From NCBI RefSeq assembly GCF_014773545.1, contig NZ_SDDV01000010.1, positions 1 through 64,000 on the forward strand: a DNA stretch of 64,000 bases. Reading direction: 5' to 3'. Shown piece after piece: positions 1 to 9,560 of the stretch. Within the stretch, counting starts at the first letter, position 1. Each line of letters begins with the position of its first letter. The notes under the pieces were generated by a model, which was given only the letters and a program-made list of their open reading frames with translations, searched no databases and was not told where the DNA came from. The position numbers and the translations under genes were made by a program. This DNA is from Hydrogenophaga sp. GTDB lineage: Bacteria; Pseudomonadota; Gammaproteobacteria; Burkholderiales; Burkholderiaceae_C.

Positions 1-57
1 GGCTGCGCCAAACACCATCTTTTGCAAGCCCTGCATCATGCAAAACGCGGTGGCCAT
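1..57 (-). CDS. possible start of a gene-cassette ORF, cut by the window edge
   Basis: A minus-strand frame opens with ATG at 57 and stays open for 19 codons to the window edge (starting MATAFCMMQGLQ). An in-frame stop lies seven codons upstream, so the ATG is a reasonable start, but no clear ribosome binding site is visible. It points away from the integrase and begins about 33 bases past the attC/attI-like site, as a first integron cassette would. No family was recognised. The coding call rests on context and a short open frame, so it is weak. Confidence 0.2.
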   Translation of the reverse strand, partial: MATAFCMMQGLQKMVFGAA

Positions 58-89
58 GCTTGCGCACCAGCCACCGCGTCAGCGGTTTA

Positions 90-146
90 GTTCAACTTTG
101 ATTTAAACGGCAAAACGCCGGATACCCACAATCGCTGCCGTTAAAC
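90..146. repeat. attC/attI-like recombination site
   Basis: A 57-bp segment is bounded by GTTCAAC (90-96, fits RYYYAAC) and GTTAAAC (140-146, fits GTTRRRY), the core sites of integron recombination sites. Inside it, GATTTAAACGGC (101-112 region) pairs imperfectly with GCCGTTAAAC (137-146) with two unpaired bases, the kind of extrahelical bases known in folded attC sites. It lies 64 bp upstream of the integrase start, where attI or a first attC is expected. The core consensus is symmetric, so orientation cannot be decided by eye, and short degenerate cores can arise by chance. Confidence 0.35.
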
Positions 147-209
147 AAAGTCGCCTAGCATCCCAAAAATGTGTTTGAAATCAAACCTGTAACGCATCAT
201 ACTGGATGC

Positions 210-1232
210 ATGAACAGGTTTAACAGATCCGATAAACCCGACTGGGTCCCTCCAAGGTCCGCCCGGCTGCTGGATCAGGTGCGCGAACGGGTTCGCTACC
301 TGCACTACAGCATACAGACCGAGAAGGTTTACGTCTACTGGGCGAAGGCGTTTGTGTTGTGGACGGCACGCAGCGGTGGCGGTTTCCGGCACCCGCGCGA
401 GATGGGGCAGGCGGAAGTTGAAGCTTTTCTGACCATGCTCGCCACCGAAAAGCAGGTCGCGCCGGCCACCCACCGGCAGGCGCTCAACGCGTTGCTGTTT
501 TTGTACCGACAGGTGCTGGGCATGGAGTTGCCGTGGATGCAGCAGATTGGCCGGCCGCCGGAGCGCAAGCGCATCCCGGTGGTGCTGACGGCGCATGAGG
601 TTCAGTCGGTGTTCGGCCTCATGACGGGCACCGAAGGGCTGCTAGCGGCCCTGCTGTATGGCAGCGGGTTGCGTCTGCGCGAGGCGCTGGGCCTGCGCGT
701 CAAGGATGTGGACTTTGACCGCCATGCCATCGTGGTGCGCAGCGGCAAGGGCGACAAGGACCGGGTGGTGATGTTGCCCAAGGCGTTGATCGCTCGGTTG
801 CAGGCGCAGCTGGCCCACGCGCGGGCGGTCTGGGGTCAGGATCGGGCGAGCGGACACAGCGGCGTGTTTTTGCCGCATGCGCTGGAGCGCAAGTACCCTC
901 GGGCGGGCGAGAGCTGGGCGTGGTTCTGGGTCTTCCCGTCGCACAAGCTGTCGGTCGATCCGCAGACGGGCATCGAGCGCCGCCACCACCTGTTTGAGGA
1001 ACGGCTGAACCGGCAACTGAAAAAGGCGGTTCTGCAGGCGGGCATTGCCAAACATGTGTCGGTCCACACCCTGCGCCACTCGTTCGCCACGCACCTGCTG
1101 CAGGCGGGCACCGACATCCGCACGGTGCAAGAACTGCTGGGGCACTCTGACGTGTTTGTCGTCACCTCAGAACCGCAATTGGTCGCGACGGACGGCGCAG
1201 GGTTGCACAACGCACACCACTCCCTCATTTGA
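210..1232 (+). pseudogene. intI: integron integrase (IntI family), 3'-truncated, catalytic Tyr lost
   Basis: Tyrosine recombinase of the integron-integrase subgroup, which exchanges gene cassettes between attI and attC sites. It has the N-terminal SAM-like DNA-binding domain, the catalytic Arg in GSGLRLREAL, the HTLRHSFATHL His-x-x-Arg box and the LLGHSDV box. The IntI-specific insert is also present (KYPRAGESWAW, then VFPSHKLSVDP). The family continues after LLGHSDV with a segment like STTMIYTHVL that carries the nucleophilic tyrosine. Here it switches to an unrelated tail (FVVTSEPQLV) and stops 31 residues after LLGHSDV. About 340 residues remain, but the enzyme cannot form the 3'-phosphotyrosine intermediate, so it is almost certainly inactive. 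Start chosen at ATG 210, where homology begins. The break lies just upstream of the next gene, suggesting a rearrangement endpoint. Confidence 0.85.
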
Positions 1233-1249
1233 GCGACTGGAAGTTTTGC

Positions 1250-1618
1250 ATGAAATCGACTCCCCAGCCCGAGGCCGTGCGCCGGCCGCGCCGCCTCGCC
1301 CGCCTTGCCGGGCTGCTCGGCTTGGCCATGCTGCTGCCCCTGAGCAGCATGGCGCAAACCGCGCAAACCACGCCCCCCGCCCCGTCTGCCCTGCAGGTGC
1401 AGGTCTGGGCCGCCAGTTGCATGGCCTGCCACGGACCAGACGGGCGCGCCGAAGGCACCGGCTTGAGAATCGCCGGCATGCCGGCCCAGGAGCATCTGGA
1501 CAAGATGCTGGCCTTTCAAAAAGGCACTCGCAGCGCCACCATCATGCACCGCCACGCCAAAGGCTACAGCGAGCAGGAACTGCGGCTGATTGCCGAATAC
1601 TTCTCCCGCATCAAATAA
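1250..1618 (+). CDS. periplasmic monohaem cytochrome c (FccA/SoxE-like)
   Basis: A 122-residue c-type cytochrome with a basic N-terminus and hydrophobic signal peptide (about residues 14-36, ending near SMAQ). One haem site, CMACH, is followed by small-cytochrome sequence ending AEYFSRIK. The next gene is the flavoprotein of flavocytochrome c sulfide dehydrogenase, so this is probably its electron-accepting cytochrome subunit. The reading frame is intact, unlike its partner. The track's TTG start at 1229 would precede the signal peptide, so ATG 1250 is preferred. With the flavoprotein broken, this cytochrome may be orphaned or serve another dehydrogenase. Confidence 0.75.
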   Translation: MKSTPQPEAVRRPRRLARLAGLLGLAMLLPLSSMAQTAQTTPPAPSALQVQVWAASCMACHGPDGRAEGTGLRIAGMPAQEHLDKMLAFQKGTRSATIMHRHAKGYSEQELRLIAEYFSRIK

Positions 1619-1628
1619 AAGCGCCATC

Positions 1629-2662
1629 ATGATCCAGCGACGTCTTGTGCTCCAGCCCGGCCTTGCAGATCACGGTGGTCGAGCCGGCCAGCGCATTCGT
1701 CATGTGCCCGCTGAGCAACCGGGTGCTGCACGGAGGCTTGCACCTGCGCGACATCACACGCTCCTACGCCCGCCTTGTCAGCAACAACCGCCTGCACTGG
1801 GTGCGCGCGCGCGCCGACGGCATCGAGGGCCTGGGCACGGCGGCGCAGCAGGCCGCCGTACCGCACGCATGGAAAGCCGGCCCGCAAACCGAGCAGTTGC
1901 GCAACATGCTGCGCGCCCTGCCCGACCAGGGCGTGGTCGCCATCAGCATCCCCAAAGTACCGTTCAGATGTCCGCCCGGACCGTATGAACGCGCCAGCCT
2001 GATCGCTGACTACCTCAGCACGCGCAAACCGCGCGCCAAGCTGCTGGTGTTCGACGCCAACCCGGAAATTCAGGCCAAAAAAGGCTTGTTTGAATCGGTC
2101 TGGGCCAGTCGCTACAGCAAGCTGATCGAGTACGTGCCCAACGCCGAGCTGAAGGCGGTCGACAGCGTGGCCGGCACGCTGGAATTCGATCTGCAAGGCA
2201 AGGTCAGCGCCCAGGTCATGAACGTGATACCGCCGCAGCGCGCCGGCCAGATCGCCCGCGCCAGCGGCTTGGCCAACGTCGACCAGCGCTGGTGCGGGGT
2301 CGATTTCCTGAGCTATGAATCAACCGCCGCCAAGGGCGTGTACGTGCTGGGCGACTCGATCTCCAGCGCCGGCCGGCCCAAATCGGGCCACATGGCGAAC
2401 CAGCAAGGCAAGGTCTGCGCCGGCGCCATTGCGGCCCTGACCCTGGGCCAGGCGGTGCCGTCCGATCCCATCATTGCCAACACCTGCTACAGCTTTATCT
2501 CGCACAACGAAGTCGTCCACGTGGCGGCGGTGTACCGCTACAACCGCGAGCAAAGGGTGATGGCGGTCGTGCCAGGATCGAGCGGCGTCTCAACCCAACC
2601 GGGCCGAAGCGGTCTACGCCATGTCCTGGGCGACCAACATCCTCAACGACACGCTGGGCTGA
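1629..2662 (+). pseudogene. fccB: flavocytochrome c sulfide dehydrogenase flavoprotein, decayed
   Basis: The remnant encodes the FAD subunit of sulfide:cytochrome c oxidoreductase. An N-terminal start (MIQRR, ATG 1629) is followed almost at once by a different frame reading LQITVVEPASAFV and CPLSN. The Tat signal and the FAD-binding GxGxxG strand, about 35 residues, are therefore missing and the frame is shifted. The middle (GVDFLSYES, YVLGDSI, NTCYSFISHNEVVHVA) is well preserved. Near 2590 a second frameshift occurs. The family C-terminus (AEAVYAMSWATNILNDTLG, stop at 2660-2662) lies in a frame different from the track ORF 1645-2691. With the FAD site gone the protein cannot work. Confidence 0.8.
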
Positions 2663-2690
2663 AGCGGGCCCGCTTGCGTTTGTCGGAATA

Positions 2691-2721
2691 AAAAAACCCG
2701 CAGCATGCTGCGGGTTTTTTT
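2691..2721. terminator. bidirectional rho-independent terminator
   Basis: A-run, then CCCGCAGCATGCTGCGGG, a perfect 9-bp stem, then a T-run. The U-tract is present on both strands, so it can end both the fccB transcript (+) and the RNA-binding protein transcript (-) that converge here. Confidence 0.9.
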
Positions 2722-2763
2722 CAGGCTAGGGCCACGCAGGCCGAAGCCGCTGGCGTCAAGCGA

Positions 2764-3192
2764 TCAGTAACCGCCGCGACCACCACCACCGCCGCCGCCT
2801 TCACGACGGCCACCACCACCACCGCCGCCGCCGCCGTAGGGACTGCGGAAACCGCCGCCGTCACCACCGCTGCGGCCGCCGCCACCACCAAAGCCGCCGC
2901 CACCGCCGCCACCACCAAAGCCACCGCTGCGGGGTGGGCGAGTCTCCATCGGACGGGCTTCGTTGACCACCAGGCTGCGCCCACCCAGCGATTGGCCGTT
3001 CATGCCTTCGACTGCGGATTGCGCTTCCGAGTCGCTGGCCATTTCGACAAAGCCAAAACCTTTGGAGCGGCCGGTGTCGCGCTCCATCATGACCTTGGCG
3101 CTATTGACAGCGCCGTAGGCGCTGAAAGCCTGCTGCAGATCTTCGTCGCGGACGGTGTATGGCAGATTGCCGACGTACAGTTTGTTGCCCAT
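2764..3192 (-). CDS. glycine-rich RRM RNA-binding protein
   Basis: A 142-residue protein with one N-terminal RNA recognition motif (residues about 3-80) and a C-terminal tail almost entirely Gly with scattered Arg, Phe and Tyr. RNP2 is LYVGNL and RNP1 is KGFGFVEM, both with the aromatic residues that stack on RNA. The RGG-like tail resembles cyanobacterial and plant glycine-rich cold-response proteins, and such genes are common singletons in Burkholderiales. An AGGAG Shine-Dalgarno sequence sits about 9 nt before ATG. The upstream leader is long (a CATAAT box near 3310 on the minus strand), which would allow temperature-dependent control, but that is inference. It shares the terminator at 2691-2721. 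Confidence 0.9.
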   Translation of the reverse strand: MGNKLYVGNLPYTVRDEDLQQAFSAYGAVNSAKVMMERDTGRSKGFGFVEMASDSEAQSAVEGMNGQSLGGRSLVVNEARPMETRPPRSGGFGGGGGGGGFGGGGGRSGGDGGGFRSPYGGGGGGGGGRREGGGGGGGRGGY

Positions 3193-3490
3193 TCTTGGGA
3201 CTCCTCAAAACACTGGAAAAAATAGCGAGGCAGCCCCGTTAGCAAACAAACCTGTAGCACGCGAAACCGACCGATCACTTGTCATGCGAGCGCTTAAGTC
3301 ACTCACCCGCCCATTATGCGCGCAAAGCCAGACTATCGGAGATTTTTTTTCAAAACCACCAGCGCTGCGCCGCATCCGCTCTGACCGCTGCCGTCCCGCG
3401 CAGCCGCATCCCTCTGGGTGGTCGAGGCGGTTCAATCTATACTTGCTGCGGCGCCGATAGGTTCCGGCTTGCGGGCGTTTTGGAACTGCC
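3193..3490. other. intergenic region with likely promoter of the RRM gene
   Basis: No gene is convincing here. On the minus strand it holds the ribosome binding site of the RRM gene and a possible -10 box (CATAAT, about 3310-3315) without a good -35 partner, giving a leader of roughly 110 nt. The short ORFs in the track have no recognisable content. Confidence 0.4.
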
Positions 3491-3619
3491 GCTAACGGGC
3501 ATGACTTTGAAAGCCACCCCGGCAAATGAAAGTCCTGCCCGTTCTCCCTCACCCCCAACCCCTCTCCCGCATACGGGAGAGGGGAGCGAAGTGAGTCGCG
3601 GCCCGACTTTCACGTTAAC
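3491..3619. repeat. dispersed palindromic repeat, copy 1 (full length)
   Basis: A 129-bp element running from GCTAAC to GTTAAC. It carries two hairpins: ACGGGCATGACTTT paired with AAAGTCCTGCCCGT (3495-3542, 13 of 14 matching), and CCCCTCTCCCG-CATA-CGGGAGAGGGG (3559-3584, perfect 11 bp). The tail GAGCGAAGTGAGTCGCGG, then CCCGACT and CACGTTAA, recurs at 10411-10475 and 22678-22745. The CCCTCTCCC/GGGAGAGGG stem resembles REP-like repeats known from many proteobacteria. No ORF is inside, so mobility would need a transposase elsewhere. Confidence 0.8.
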
Positions 3620-3693
3620 GAGGTGATTGCCGGTCTTGCTCGTGGCTGCGCCGGGTTTTTGAATATTCGAAGCTGCTCCGCAGAGATAGAGCC

Positions 3694-4878
3694 GTGATCC
3701 CCTGCCTGATTGCCACGCCGCAAACGTTTCGCTTCACCGAGCCGCTGGCGCTGCGCAGCGGCGCCGTGCTGCCCGCCTACGAGTTGGTGGTGGAAACCTA
3801 CGGCACGCTCAACGCCGCGCGCTCCAATGCGGTGCTGATCTGCCATGCGCTCAACGCCTCGCACCACGTGGCCGGCTGTCAGATCGATGCCAGCGGTCAA
3901 GCGCTGGCGCGCAGCGAAGGCTGGTGGAACAACATGATCGGGCCTGGCAAACCGGTCGACACCGAGCGCTACTTCGTCATCGGCGTCAACAACCTGGGTT
4001 CGTGTTTCGGCTCCACCGGCCCGACGCACCACAACCCAGCCACCGGCCAACCCTGGGGCGCTGATTTTCCCGTGCTCACGGTGGAAGACTGGGTGCAGGC
4101 GCAGGCGCGCCTGCTCGACGCCATGGGCATTCAGACGCTGGCCGCCGTCATGGGCGGCAGCCTGGGCGGCATGCAGGCCTTGAGCTGGACCCTGCAATAC
4201 CCCCATCGTGTGCGCCACGCCGTGGTGATCGCCAGCGCGCCCAACCTGACGGCGGAAAACATCGCTTTCAACGAGGTGGCGCGGCGCGCCATCGTGACCG
4301 ATCCAGACTTTCACGCCGGCCACTACCTCAAACACCACACCCTGCCACGGCGCGGCCTGCGCATTGCTCGCATGATCGGCCATATCACGTATTTGAGCGA
4401 TGACGTGATGAATGAAAAATTCGGTCGCAGCCTACAGCCGCGCGCGGGGGAGGACAGCACCCGTGCCGCCGAACTCGCCTACCGCTATTGCACCCAGGAA
4501 GTGGAATTCCAGATCGAGAGCTACCTGCGCCACCAGGGCGACAAGTTCAGCGCGTATTTCGACGCCAACACCTATTTGCTGATCACACGCGCGCTGGATT
4601 ATTTCGACCCGGCGCGCGCGTACGGCGGCAGTCTGCGTGCGGCGCTGGCACGCGCGCAGGCCAGTTTTTTGCTCGTCAGCTTCAGCACCGACTGGCGCTT
4701 CTCGCCCGCACGCAGCCGCGAAATCGTACAGGCGCTGATGGAAAACGGCCGCAACGTCAGCTACGCCGAAATCGATGCACCGCATGGGCACGACGCCTTC
4801 TTGCTCGACGACCCCCGCTACCACCAGCTGGTGCGGTGCTACTTCCAACGCAGCGTAGCGCAAGAGGTGGCGGCATGA
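3694..4878 (+). CDS. metX: homoserine O-acyltransferase (MetX family, probably succinyl type)
   Basis: First committed step of methionine synthesis, acylating homoserine from acetyl- or succinyl-CoA. The 394-residue alpha/beta-hydrolase carries the nucleophile elbow GGSLGGMQ, Asp in STDW and His in PHGHDAF. It has [12 protein letters not shown] around the oxyanion hole, the form seen in proteobacterial enzymes reclassified as succinyltransferases (MetXS). Substrate choice cannot be settled by eye. Start is GTG 3694, supported by a GAGATAGAG ribosome binding site and by homology at CLIATPQTF. It overlaps metW by 4 bases (ATGA), so the two are translationally coupled. The upstream region carries the dispersed repeat. 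No riboswitch was recognised. Confidence 0.93.
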   Translation: MIPCLIATPQTFRFTEPLALRSGAVLPAYELVVETYGTLNAARSNAVLICHALNASHHVAGCQIDASGQALARSEGWWNNMIGPGKPVDTERYFVIGVNNLGSCFGSTGPTHHNPATGQPWGADFPVLTVEDWVQAQARLLDAMGIQTLAAVMGGSLGGMQALSWTLQYPHRVRHAVVIASAPNLTAENIAFNEVARRAIVTDPDFHAGHYLKHHTLPRRGLRIARMIGHITYLSDDVMNEKFGRSLQPRAGEDSTRAAELAYRYCTQEVEFQIESYLRHQGDKFSAYFDANTYLLITRALDYFDPARAYGGSLRAALARAQASFLLVSFSTDWRFSPARSREIVQALMENGRNVSYAEIDAPHGHDAFLLDDPRYHQLVRCYFQRSVAQEVAA

Positions 4879-5456
4879 GCGAACAAGCCATCATGGCTTC
4901 GATTGCCCGCCTGGTGCCGCGCGGCGCGCGCGTGCTCGACCTGGGCTGTGGAGACGGCGCGCTGCTGGCGCTGCTGCGCGAGCAGCGCGGCTGCAGCGGC
5001 TACGGCGTCGAGATCGACGATGCCAAGGTGCTGGCCTGCGTCAAGCGCGGTGTCAACGTACTGCAACTCAACCTGGAAGGTGGTTTGAGCCTGTTTGGCG
5101 ACGACGCCTTCGACGTGGTGCTGCAAATCGACACCCTACAGCACCTGCGCAACGCACAGATCATGCTGCGCGAGACCGCGCGCGTGGGCCGCCTGGGCAT
5201 CGTCGCCTTTCCCAACTTCGCCCACTGGCCCAACCGGCTGCACGTGCTGCAGGGCCGTATGCCGGTGACCAAGCGGCTGCCCTACCAGTGGTACGACACG
5301 CCCAACATCCGAGTCGGCACCTACGCCGACTTCGAGTTGCTGGCGCGGCGCAATGGGCTGACCATAGAAGACAGCTTCGGCCTGCACGAAGGCCGTGAAG
5401 TTCGCCGCCTGCCCAACCTGCTGGCCAGCACGGCGGTGTTTCGCCTGTCGCGCTGA
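4875..5456 (+). CDS. metW: methionine biosynthesis protein MetW
   Basis: A 193-residue protein with a class I SAM-methyltransferase fold ([15 protein letters not shown] is motif I) and the conserved MetW signature [19 protein letters not shown]. MetW is almost always encoded right after metX and is needed for the acyltransferase to work in several proteobacteria. Its own methyl substrate is unclear. Start is ATG 4875 overlapping the metX stop. The track's longer frame from 4488 lies inside metX and is not real. Confidence 0.93.
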   Translation: MSEQAIMASIARLVPRGARVLDLGCGDGALLALLREQRGCSGYGVEIDDAKVLACVKRGVNVLQLNLEGGLSLFGDDAFDVVLQIDTLQHLRNAQIMLRETARVGRLGIVAFPNFAHWPNRLHVLQGRMPVTKRLPYQWYDTPNIRVGTYADFELLARRNGLTIEDSFGLHEGREVRRLPNLLASTAVFRLSR

Positions 5457-5559
5457 ACCAATCCAGCGGCGCAGCAAGGGCGGCACGAACTCCTGAATCA
5501 GACTGGAAAACACGGCTTACTTCGCGCTCAAGACGGCCTTGATCGGTCCGATATTCTTG

Positions 5560-5582
5560 GAAGAGAAAATGGTTTTCTCTTC
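5560..5582. other. AT-rich perfect hairpin
   Basis: GAAGAGAAAA-TGG-TTTTCTCTTC is a perfect 10-bp inverted repeat with a 3-nt loop, 104 bp after the metW stop and 61 bp before the chemoreceptor start. Low GC for this genome. It could be a weak terminator for metXW or an operator for the chemotaxis genes. Confidence 0.4.
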
Positions 5583-5642
5583 GTTGTCTTGGCGCGCAGG
5601 GGCGGCCGGGGCGGTCGGGCATCATTTTCCAGGGCCACGGGC

Positions 5643-7397
5643 ATGACATCGAGCTTCGTATTTGGCATCGCCGGGCGACTGCTGTCGGTTGGCATCGCCA
5701 TCACCTTGGGGCTGGCCGCCTTGGCGGTGCTGGCGTACGTCAACCTCAACCAGGCCGCCCGCGTAGCGGCCTTCACCGAACAGCAGCGCGTGCCCCAGTT
5801 GCGTGCGGTCGACGACATCGAATTCAATATCGCTCGCACCGGGGGGGAGTTGCGCCACGCCATGCTGGCGCGCACGCCACAGGAAATGACTGAGGCACTG
5901 ACCGACATCAGGCGGATACGGCAAACCGTCGGCGAGCTGCTCCAGGCTTATGAATTGCGTCTGAACTCGGGTGCGAGCCAGCTGCATTTTGAGCGGCTAA
6001 GGCCACGCAGCGAAGCGTTCTGGCGGGTGGTCGACGCCAATATCGCACTGATCGAACAAGGACAGCGCGACGAGGCCTTCGGCCACCTGGTGCAGGCCTT
6101 GGTGCCGGCGCGCAACGCCTTGCTGGCCGAGCTGGCGCAGGGTGCGCAGATCGAGGCACAAGGGCTGACGGCCGACATGGCCCAGATCCAGCGCGACATG
6201 CGCAACACCTCCAAGCTGCTTGCCCTGCTGGCGCTGATGATCGGGCTGGCGCTGCTGGCACTTTCCTGGCGCGTGGCCGCGCTATTGCGCCGGCGCGTGG
6301 CAGCGGCACGGGCCGTGGCCGAGCGGGTGCGCAACGGCGACCTGAGCACCCCGATTGCCGATGGGGCGCAGGACGAATTCATGCCGCTGCTGGCGGCCCT
6401 GCGCGACATGCAAACGGCGCTGACGGCGGTGGTTGTCGACGTGCGCCGCAGCGCCGAAGGGGTGGCGGCGGCCAGCGCCCAAATCGAGCGCGGCAACACA
6501 GACCTGTCTCAGCGCACCGAACAGCAAGCCGCCGCGCTGGAACAAACCTCTGCCTCCATGACACAACTGGGCTGCACGGCGCGCCAAAATGCCGACCATG
6601 CGCGCCAGGCCAGCCAGCTCGCCGCCAGCGCCAGCGCCGTCGCGGTGCAAGGTGGCGTGGTGGTCGGGCAGGTGGTGCAGACCATGCACGATATCAACAC
6701 CAGCAGCCGCAAGATCAGCGACATCATAGGCGTCATCGATGGCATTGCGTTCCAGACCAACATTCTGGCTCTCAACGCCGCGGTCGAGGCCGCGCGGGCG
6801 GGCGAGCAGGGCCGGGGATTTGCGGTGGTGGCCGCTGAAGTGCGCCATCTGGCGCAGCGCAGCGCCGAGGCCGCGCGCGAAATCAAAGGGCTCATAGGAG
6901 CCAGCGTGCAGCGCGTCGAACAGGGCAGCCAACTGGTCAATCAAGCCGGCTCGACCATGCAGGAGATTGTGCAATCGATCCAGCGCGTGACCGATATCGT
7001 GGGTGAAATCAGCAGTTCCAGCGCCGAACAAAATACCGGGGTCGCACAGGTCAGCGAGGCGGTGGCTCAGATGGACCAAAGCACGCAGCAAAACGCTGCC
7101 CTGGTGCAAGAGAGCGCAAGCGCCGCCTCCAGCCTGCGTCAACAGGCGCAGCAACTGGTGCAGACCGTCGGCGTGTTCAAGCTGCCAGGCGCAGCAGGCG
7201 CGAGCGCCGCTCAGGCACCGGCCACGTACCCGACGGCGCCACCGGCGCGCGGGCGCAGCAGCACAGTGCACAAAGCCGTCTACGCGCCCGCCCACGCGGG
7301 CCGCAAGGTCAGCGGCGATCAGGCCTCGAGTCGACCGACGTCGGCAGCGGCCGCTGCGCCACAGCGAAGCGGCACCGACGACTGGGAAAGTTTTTAA
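5643..7397 (+). CDS. methyl-accepting chemotaxis protein with C-terminal CheR-tethering motif
   Basis: A transmembrane chemoreceptor of 584 residues. TM1 is about 8-31, a periplasmic helical-bundle sensor (4HB type) about 32-190, TM2 about 191-208, then HAMP ([14 protein letters not shown]) and the signalling domain. The hairpin tip reads [20 protein letters not shown], the most conserved stretch of the family. After an Ala/Pro-rich linker the protein ends in DDWESF, which fits the WxxF pentapeptide that tethers CheR and CheB in E. coli Tar/Tsr. Start ATG 5643 gives a normal short cytoplasmic N-terminus, while 5589 adds a low-complexity lead. It is followed by cheW and a second receptor on the same strand. 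No ligand can be inferred. Confidence 0.9.
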   Translation: MTSSFVFGIAGRLLSVGIAITLGLAALAVLAYVNLNQAARVAAFTEQQRVPQLRAVDDIEFNIARTGGELRHAMLARTPQEMTEALTDIRRIRQTVGELLQAYELRLNSGASQLHFERLRPRSEAFWRVVDANIALIEQGQRDEAFGHLVQALVPARNALLAELAQGAQIEAQGLTADMAQIQRDMRNTSKLLALLALMIGLALLALSWRVAALLRRRVAAARAVAERVRNGDLSTPIADGAQDEFMPLLAALRDMQTALTAVVVDVRRSAEGVAAASAQIERGNTDLSQRTEQQAAALEQTSASMTQLGCTARQNADHARQASQLAASASAVAVQGGVVVGQVVQTMHDINTSSRKISDIIGVIDGIAFQTNILALNAAVEAARAGEQGRGFAVVAAEVRHLAQRSAEAAREIKGLIGASVQRVEQGSQLVNQAGSTMQEIVQSIQRVTDIVGEISSSSAEQNTGVAQVSEAVAQMDQSTQQNAALVQESASAASSLRQQAQQLVQTVGVFKLPGAAGASAAQAPATYPTAPPARGRSSTVHKAVYAPAHAGRKVSGDQASSRPTSAAAAAPQRSGTDDWESF

Positions 7398-7421
7398 GGC
7401 CCAAGCCCTCCGGAACACAGA

Positions 7422-7943
7422 ATGAACGCATCAAGCCGATCGACCCAGTTGGCGCAAGCCGCCAACACCAGCAGCAACACCGCGCGCACCGAACTACTCA
7501 CCTTTTGCCTCGGTGCGGAGGAGTACGGCATCGACATTTTGCGCGTGCAGGAAATTCGCTCCTACGAAGAGCCGACACGGATTGCCCATGCGCCGGCCTT
7601 CATCAAAGGCGTTGTCAACCTGCGCGGGGTGATCGTTCCGGTGGTCGACCTGCGCCTCAAGCTCGGTTGCCAGCAGGTCGAATACAACGCTTTCACAGTC
7701 GTGATCGTGCTCAACCTGCGCGGGCGCGTGATCGGCGCGGTGGTCGACTCGGTGTCGGACGTGCTGCACATCCCGCCCGAGCACATCAAACCCGCGCCTG
7801 AGCTCAACGCCATGGTGGACACCAGCTTCATCACCGGCATTGCCAGCGTGGGCGAGCGCATGCTCATTCTCATGAACATCGAGGCGCTGATGTCGAGCGC
7901 CGACATGGGGCTGATCGACGCCGCCCCGGCCCTGACTGCCTGA
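7422..7943 (+). CDS. cheW: chemotaxis coupling protein CheW
   Basis: Adaptor linking receptors to the CheA kinase. The 173-residue protein is a single CheW domain beginning [20 protein letters not shown] and including [18 protein letters not shown]-like sequence (here [11 protein letters not shown]), the typical SH3-like fold signature. It sits 24 bp after the first receptor and 5 bp before the second, so the three probably form one transcript. No cheA, cheY, cheR or cheB lies in the window, so the module must plug into a chemotaxis core encoded elsewhere. Confidence 0.93.
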   Translation: MNASSRSTQLAQAANTSSNTARTELLTFCLGAEEYGIDILRVQEIRSYEEPTRIAHAPAFIKGVVNLRGVIVPVVDLRLKLGCQQVEYNAFTVVIVLNLRGRVIGAVVDSVSDVLHIPPEHIKPAPELNAMVDTSFITGIASVGERMLILMNIEALMSSADMGLIDAAPALTA

Positions 7944-7948
7944 CGACC

Positions 7949-9529
7949 ATGCAATACCTGATGCGACAATTTTCCATCCGCACCCGCATGTTGGGTGCAG
8001 TCGGCGTGGTTTTGCTGCTGCTGCTGCTCATTGGTGGTGCCGGCCTGTGGGGCCTGATGCGCATGCAAGCAATGAGTGCGCAGTTCTCCGAGCGCGCCTT
8101 CGGAGCCGCCGTGACGCTTGTGCGCCTGCAAGTGGCGCTGGGCGATCTGGGGCGCTTCGAAAAAGACATGGTGATTGCGTATGCAACCCCGGCCGATGTG
8201 CGGCGCGCCCAGGCCGGTTGGCAGACGGCGCACGAGTCGGCGCAGCGTCAACTCGAACAGGTGTTCGTCGGCACCGAGCTGCAAGACAGCGACCTGGTGC
8301 GCGCCATGCAGCAGCAATTGGCCGCTTACGCCGCCGCCGTGCATCCGGTGGCGCACCAACTCATCGCCAGCGGCTACGAAACCGCCAGCGTGGCCAACCG
8401 CATGCTGGGCGGTGCGCACAGCCAGTTCGACGCCCTGCGGGCAAACATCGAGCGGGCGCAAGACGCGCTGACGGCGCAGGCAGATCGACTCAGGCAAAAC
8501 GAAGCCGCCATCAGCCAGCAAACCCGGTGGCTGTTTGGTTTGGCCGTGGCCTTGGCCGCGCTGCTGGTGCTGCCCACCACGCTGATCAATATGCGCAGCA
8601 TTTGCCGGCCGCTGGAAAAAGCGCAGCGTCTGGCCCAGGCCATCGCACAAGGCGATTTGACGCAAGCGGTGCGGGTCGATGGACGCGACGAGTTGACCAG
8701 CCTGATGCGCGCGCTCGACGGCATGCAGGCCGCGCTGGCCCACATCGTGGGCGAGGTGCGCAACGGCACCGAGAGCATGGGCAGCGCCAGCACGCAAATT
8801 GCCAGCGGGAATCAGGACTTGTCGAATCGGACCGAACAGACCGCTCATCGGCTGCAACAAACCGCCGCCAGCTTAGCGCAGCTCACCAGCACGGTGCGTC
8901 AGAGCAGCGAATCGGCGCACCAGGCCGTGCAAATGGCACAGAGCAACGCCGACACGGCCGCACGCGGCGGCCAAGTGGTCGCACAGGTCGTCAGCACCAT
9001 GGACGAAATCAACCACAGCAGCCAGAAAATCGGCGACATCGTCGGTGTGATCGACAGCATTGCCTTTCAGACCAATATCCTCGCGCTCAACGCCGCCGTC
9101 GAGGCCGCGCGCGCAGGAGAACACGGCCGCGGCTTTGCCGTCGTCGCCACCGAGGTGCGCAACCTGGCGCAACGCAGCGCGCAGGCGGCCAAAGAAATCA
9201 AGGGCCTGATCGAAGCCAGCATGGAAAAGGTGGGGAACGGCTCGCAACTGGTGGCCCAGGCCGGCAGCACCATCGGAGAAATCGTGACCAAGGCCAAGCA
9301 GGTCTCGGCCTTCATCAACGACATCACGACCGCTGCTCGCGAACAATCGCAGGAGATTGAACAGGTCAACACGGCGGTCACACAGCTCGATCAGATGACG
9401 CAGCAAAACGCCGCGCTGGTCGAGCAAAGCGCGGCCGCTGCCGCCAGCCTGCGCGATCAGGCCGGCCGTCTGGCCGAGCTGGTGCGGGTGTTTCGCCTGC
9501 CCGGCCCCGGCAGCGAACAAGCCACCTGA
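7949..9529 (+). CDS. methyl-accepting chemotaxis protein
   Basis: Second chemoreceptor of the module, 526 residues. TM1 is about 14-34 ([15 protein letters not shown]), a helical periplasmic domain follows, then TM2 ([14 protein letters not shown]), HAMP ([13 protein letters not shown]) and the signalling domain with [20 protein letters not shown]. It ends [12 protein letters not shown], without the aromatic pentapeptide of the first receptor, so methylation may depend on mixed arrays with a tethered receptor. Start ATG 7949 lies 5 bp after cheW. ATG 7961 is an alternative. Confidence 0.9.
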   Translation: MQYLMRQFSIRTRMLGAVGVVLLLLLLIGGAGLWGLMRMQAMSAQFSERAFGAAVTLVRLQVALGDLGRFEKDMVIAYATPADVRRAQAGWQTAHESAQRQLEQVFVGTELQDSDLVRAMQQQLAAYAAAVHPVAHQLIASGYETASVANRMLGGAHSQFDALRANIERAQDALTAQADRLRQNEAAISQQTRWLFGLAVALAALLVLPTTLINMRSICRPLEKAQRLAQAIAQGDLTQAVRVDGRDELTSLMRALDGMQAALAHIVGEVRNGTESMGSASTQIASGNQDLSNRTEQTAHRLQQTAASLAQLTSTVRQSSESAHQAVQMAQSNADTAARGGQVVAQVVSTMDEINHSSQKIGDIVGVIDSIAFQTNILALNAAVEAARAGEHGRGFAVVATEVRNLAQRSAQAAKEIKGLIEASMEKVGNGSQLVAQAGSTIGEIVTKAKQVSAFINDITTAAREQSQEIEQVNTAVTQLDQMTQQNAALVEQSAAAAASLRDQAGRLAELVRVFRLPGPGSEQAT

Positions 9530-9560
9530 GCGCGGGCACATTCAGCCGTCGAACGCGCAT

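Noticed and set aside
181-215. LexA-box-like CTGT...ACTG upstream of the integrase
   Set aside because: The spacing is 10 rather than 8 bases and the second half-site does not match ACAG.
2764-2950. Possible triplet repeat array (GGC/GGT-rich)
   Set aside because: It is the glycine-rich tail of the RRM protein, explained by coding.
3623-3693. Possible SAM or SAH riboswitch before metX
   Set aside because: No matching conserved core or pseudoknot pattern could be recognised.
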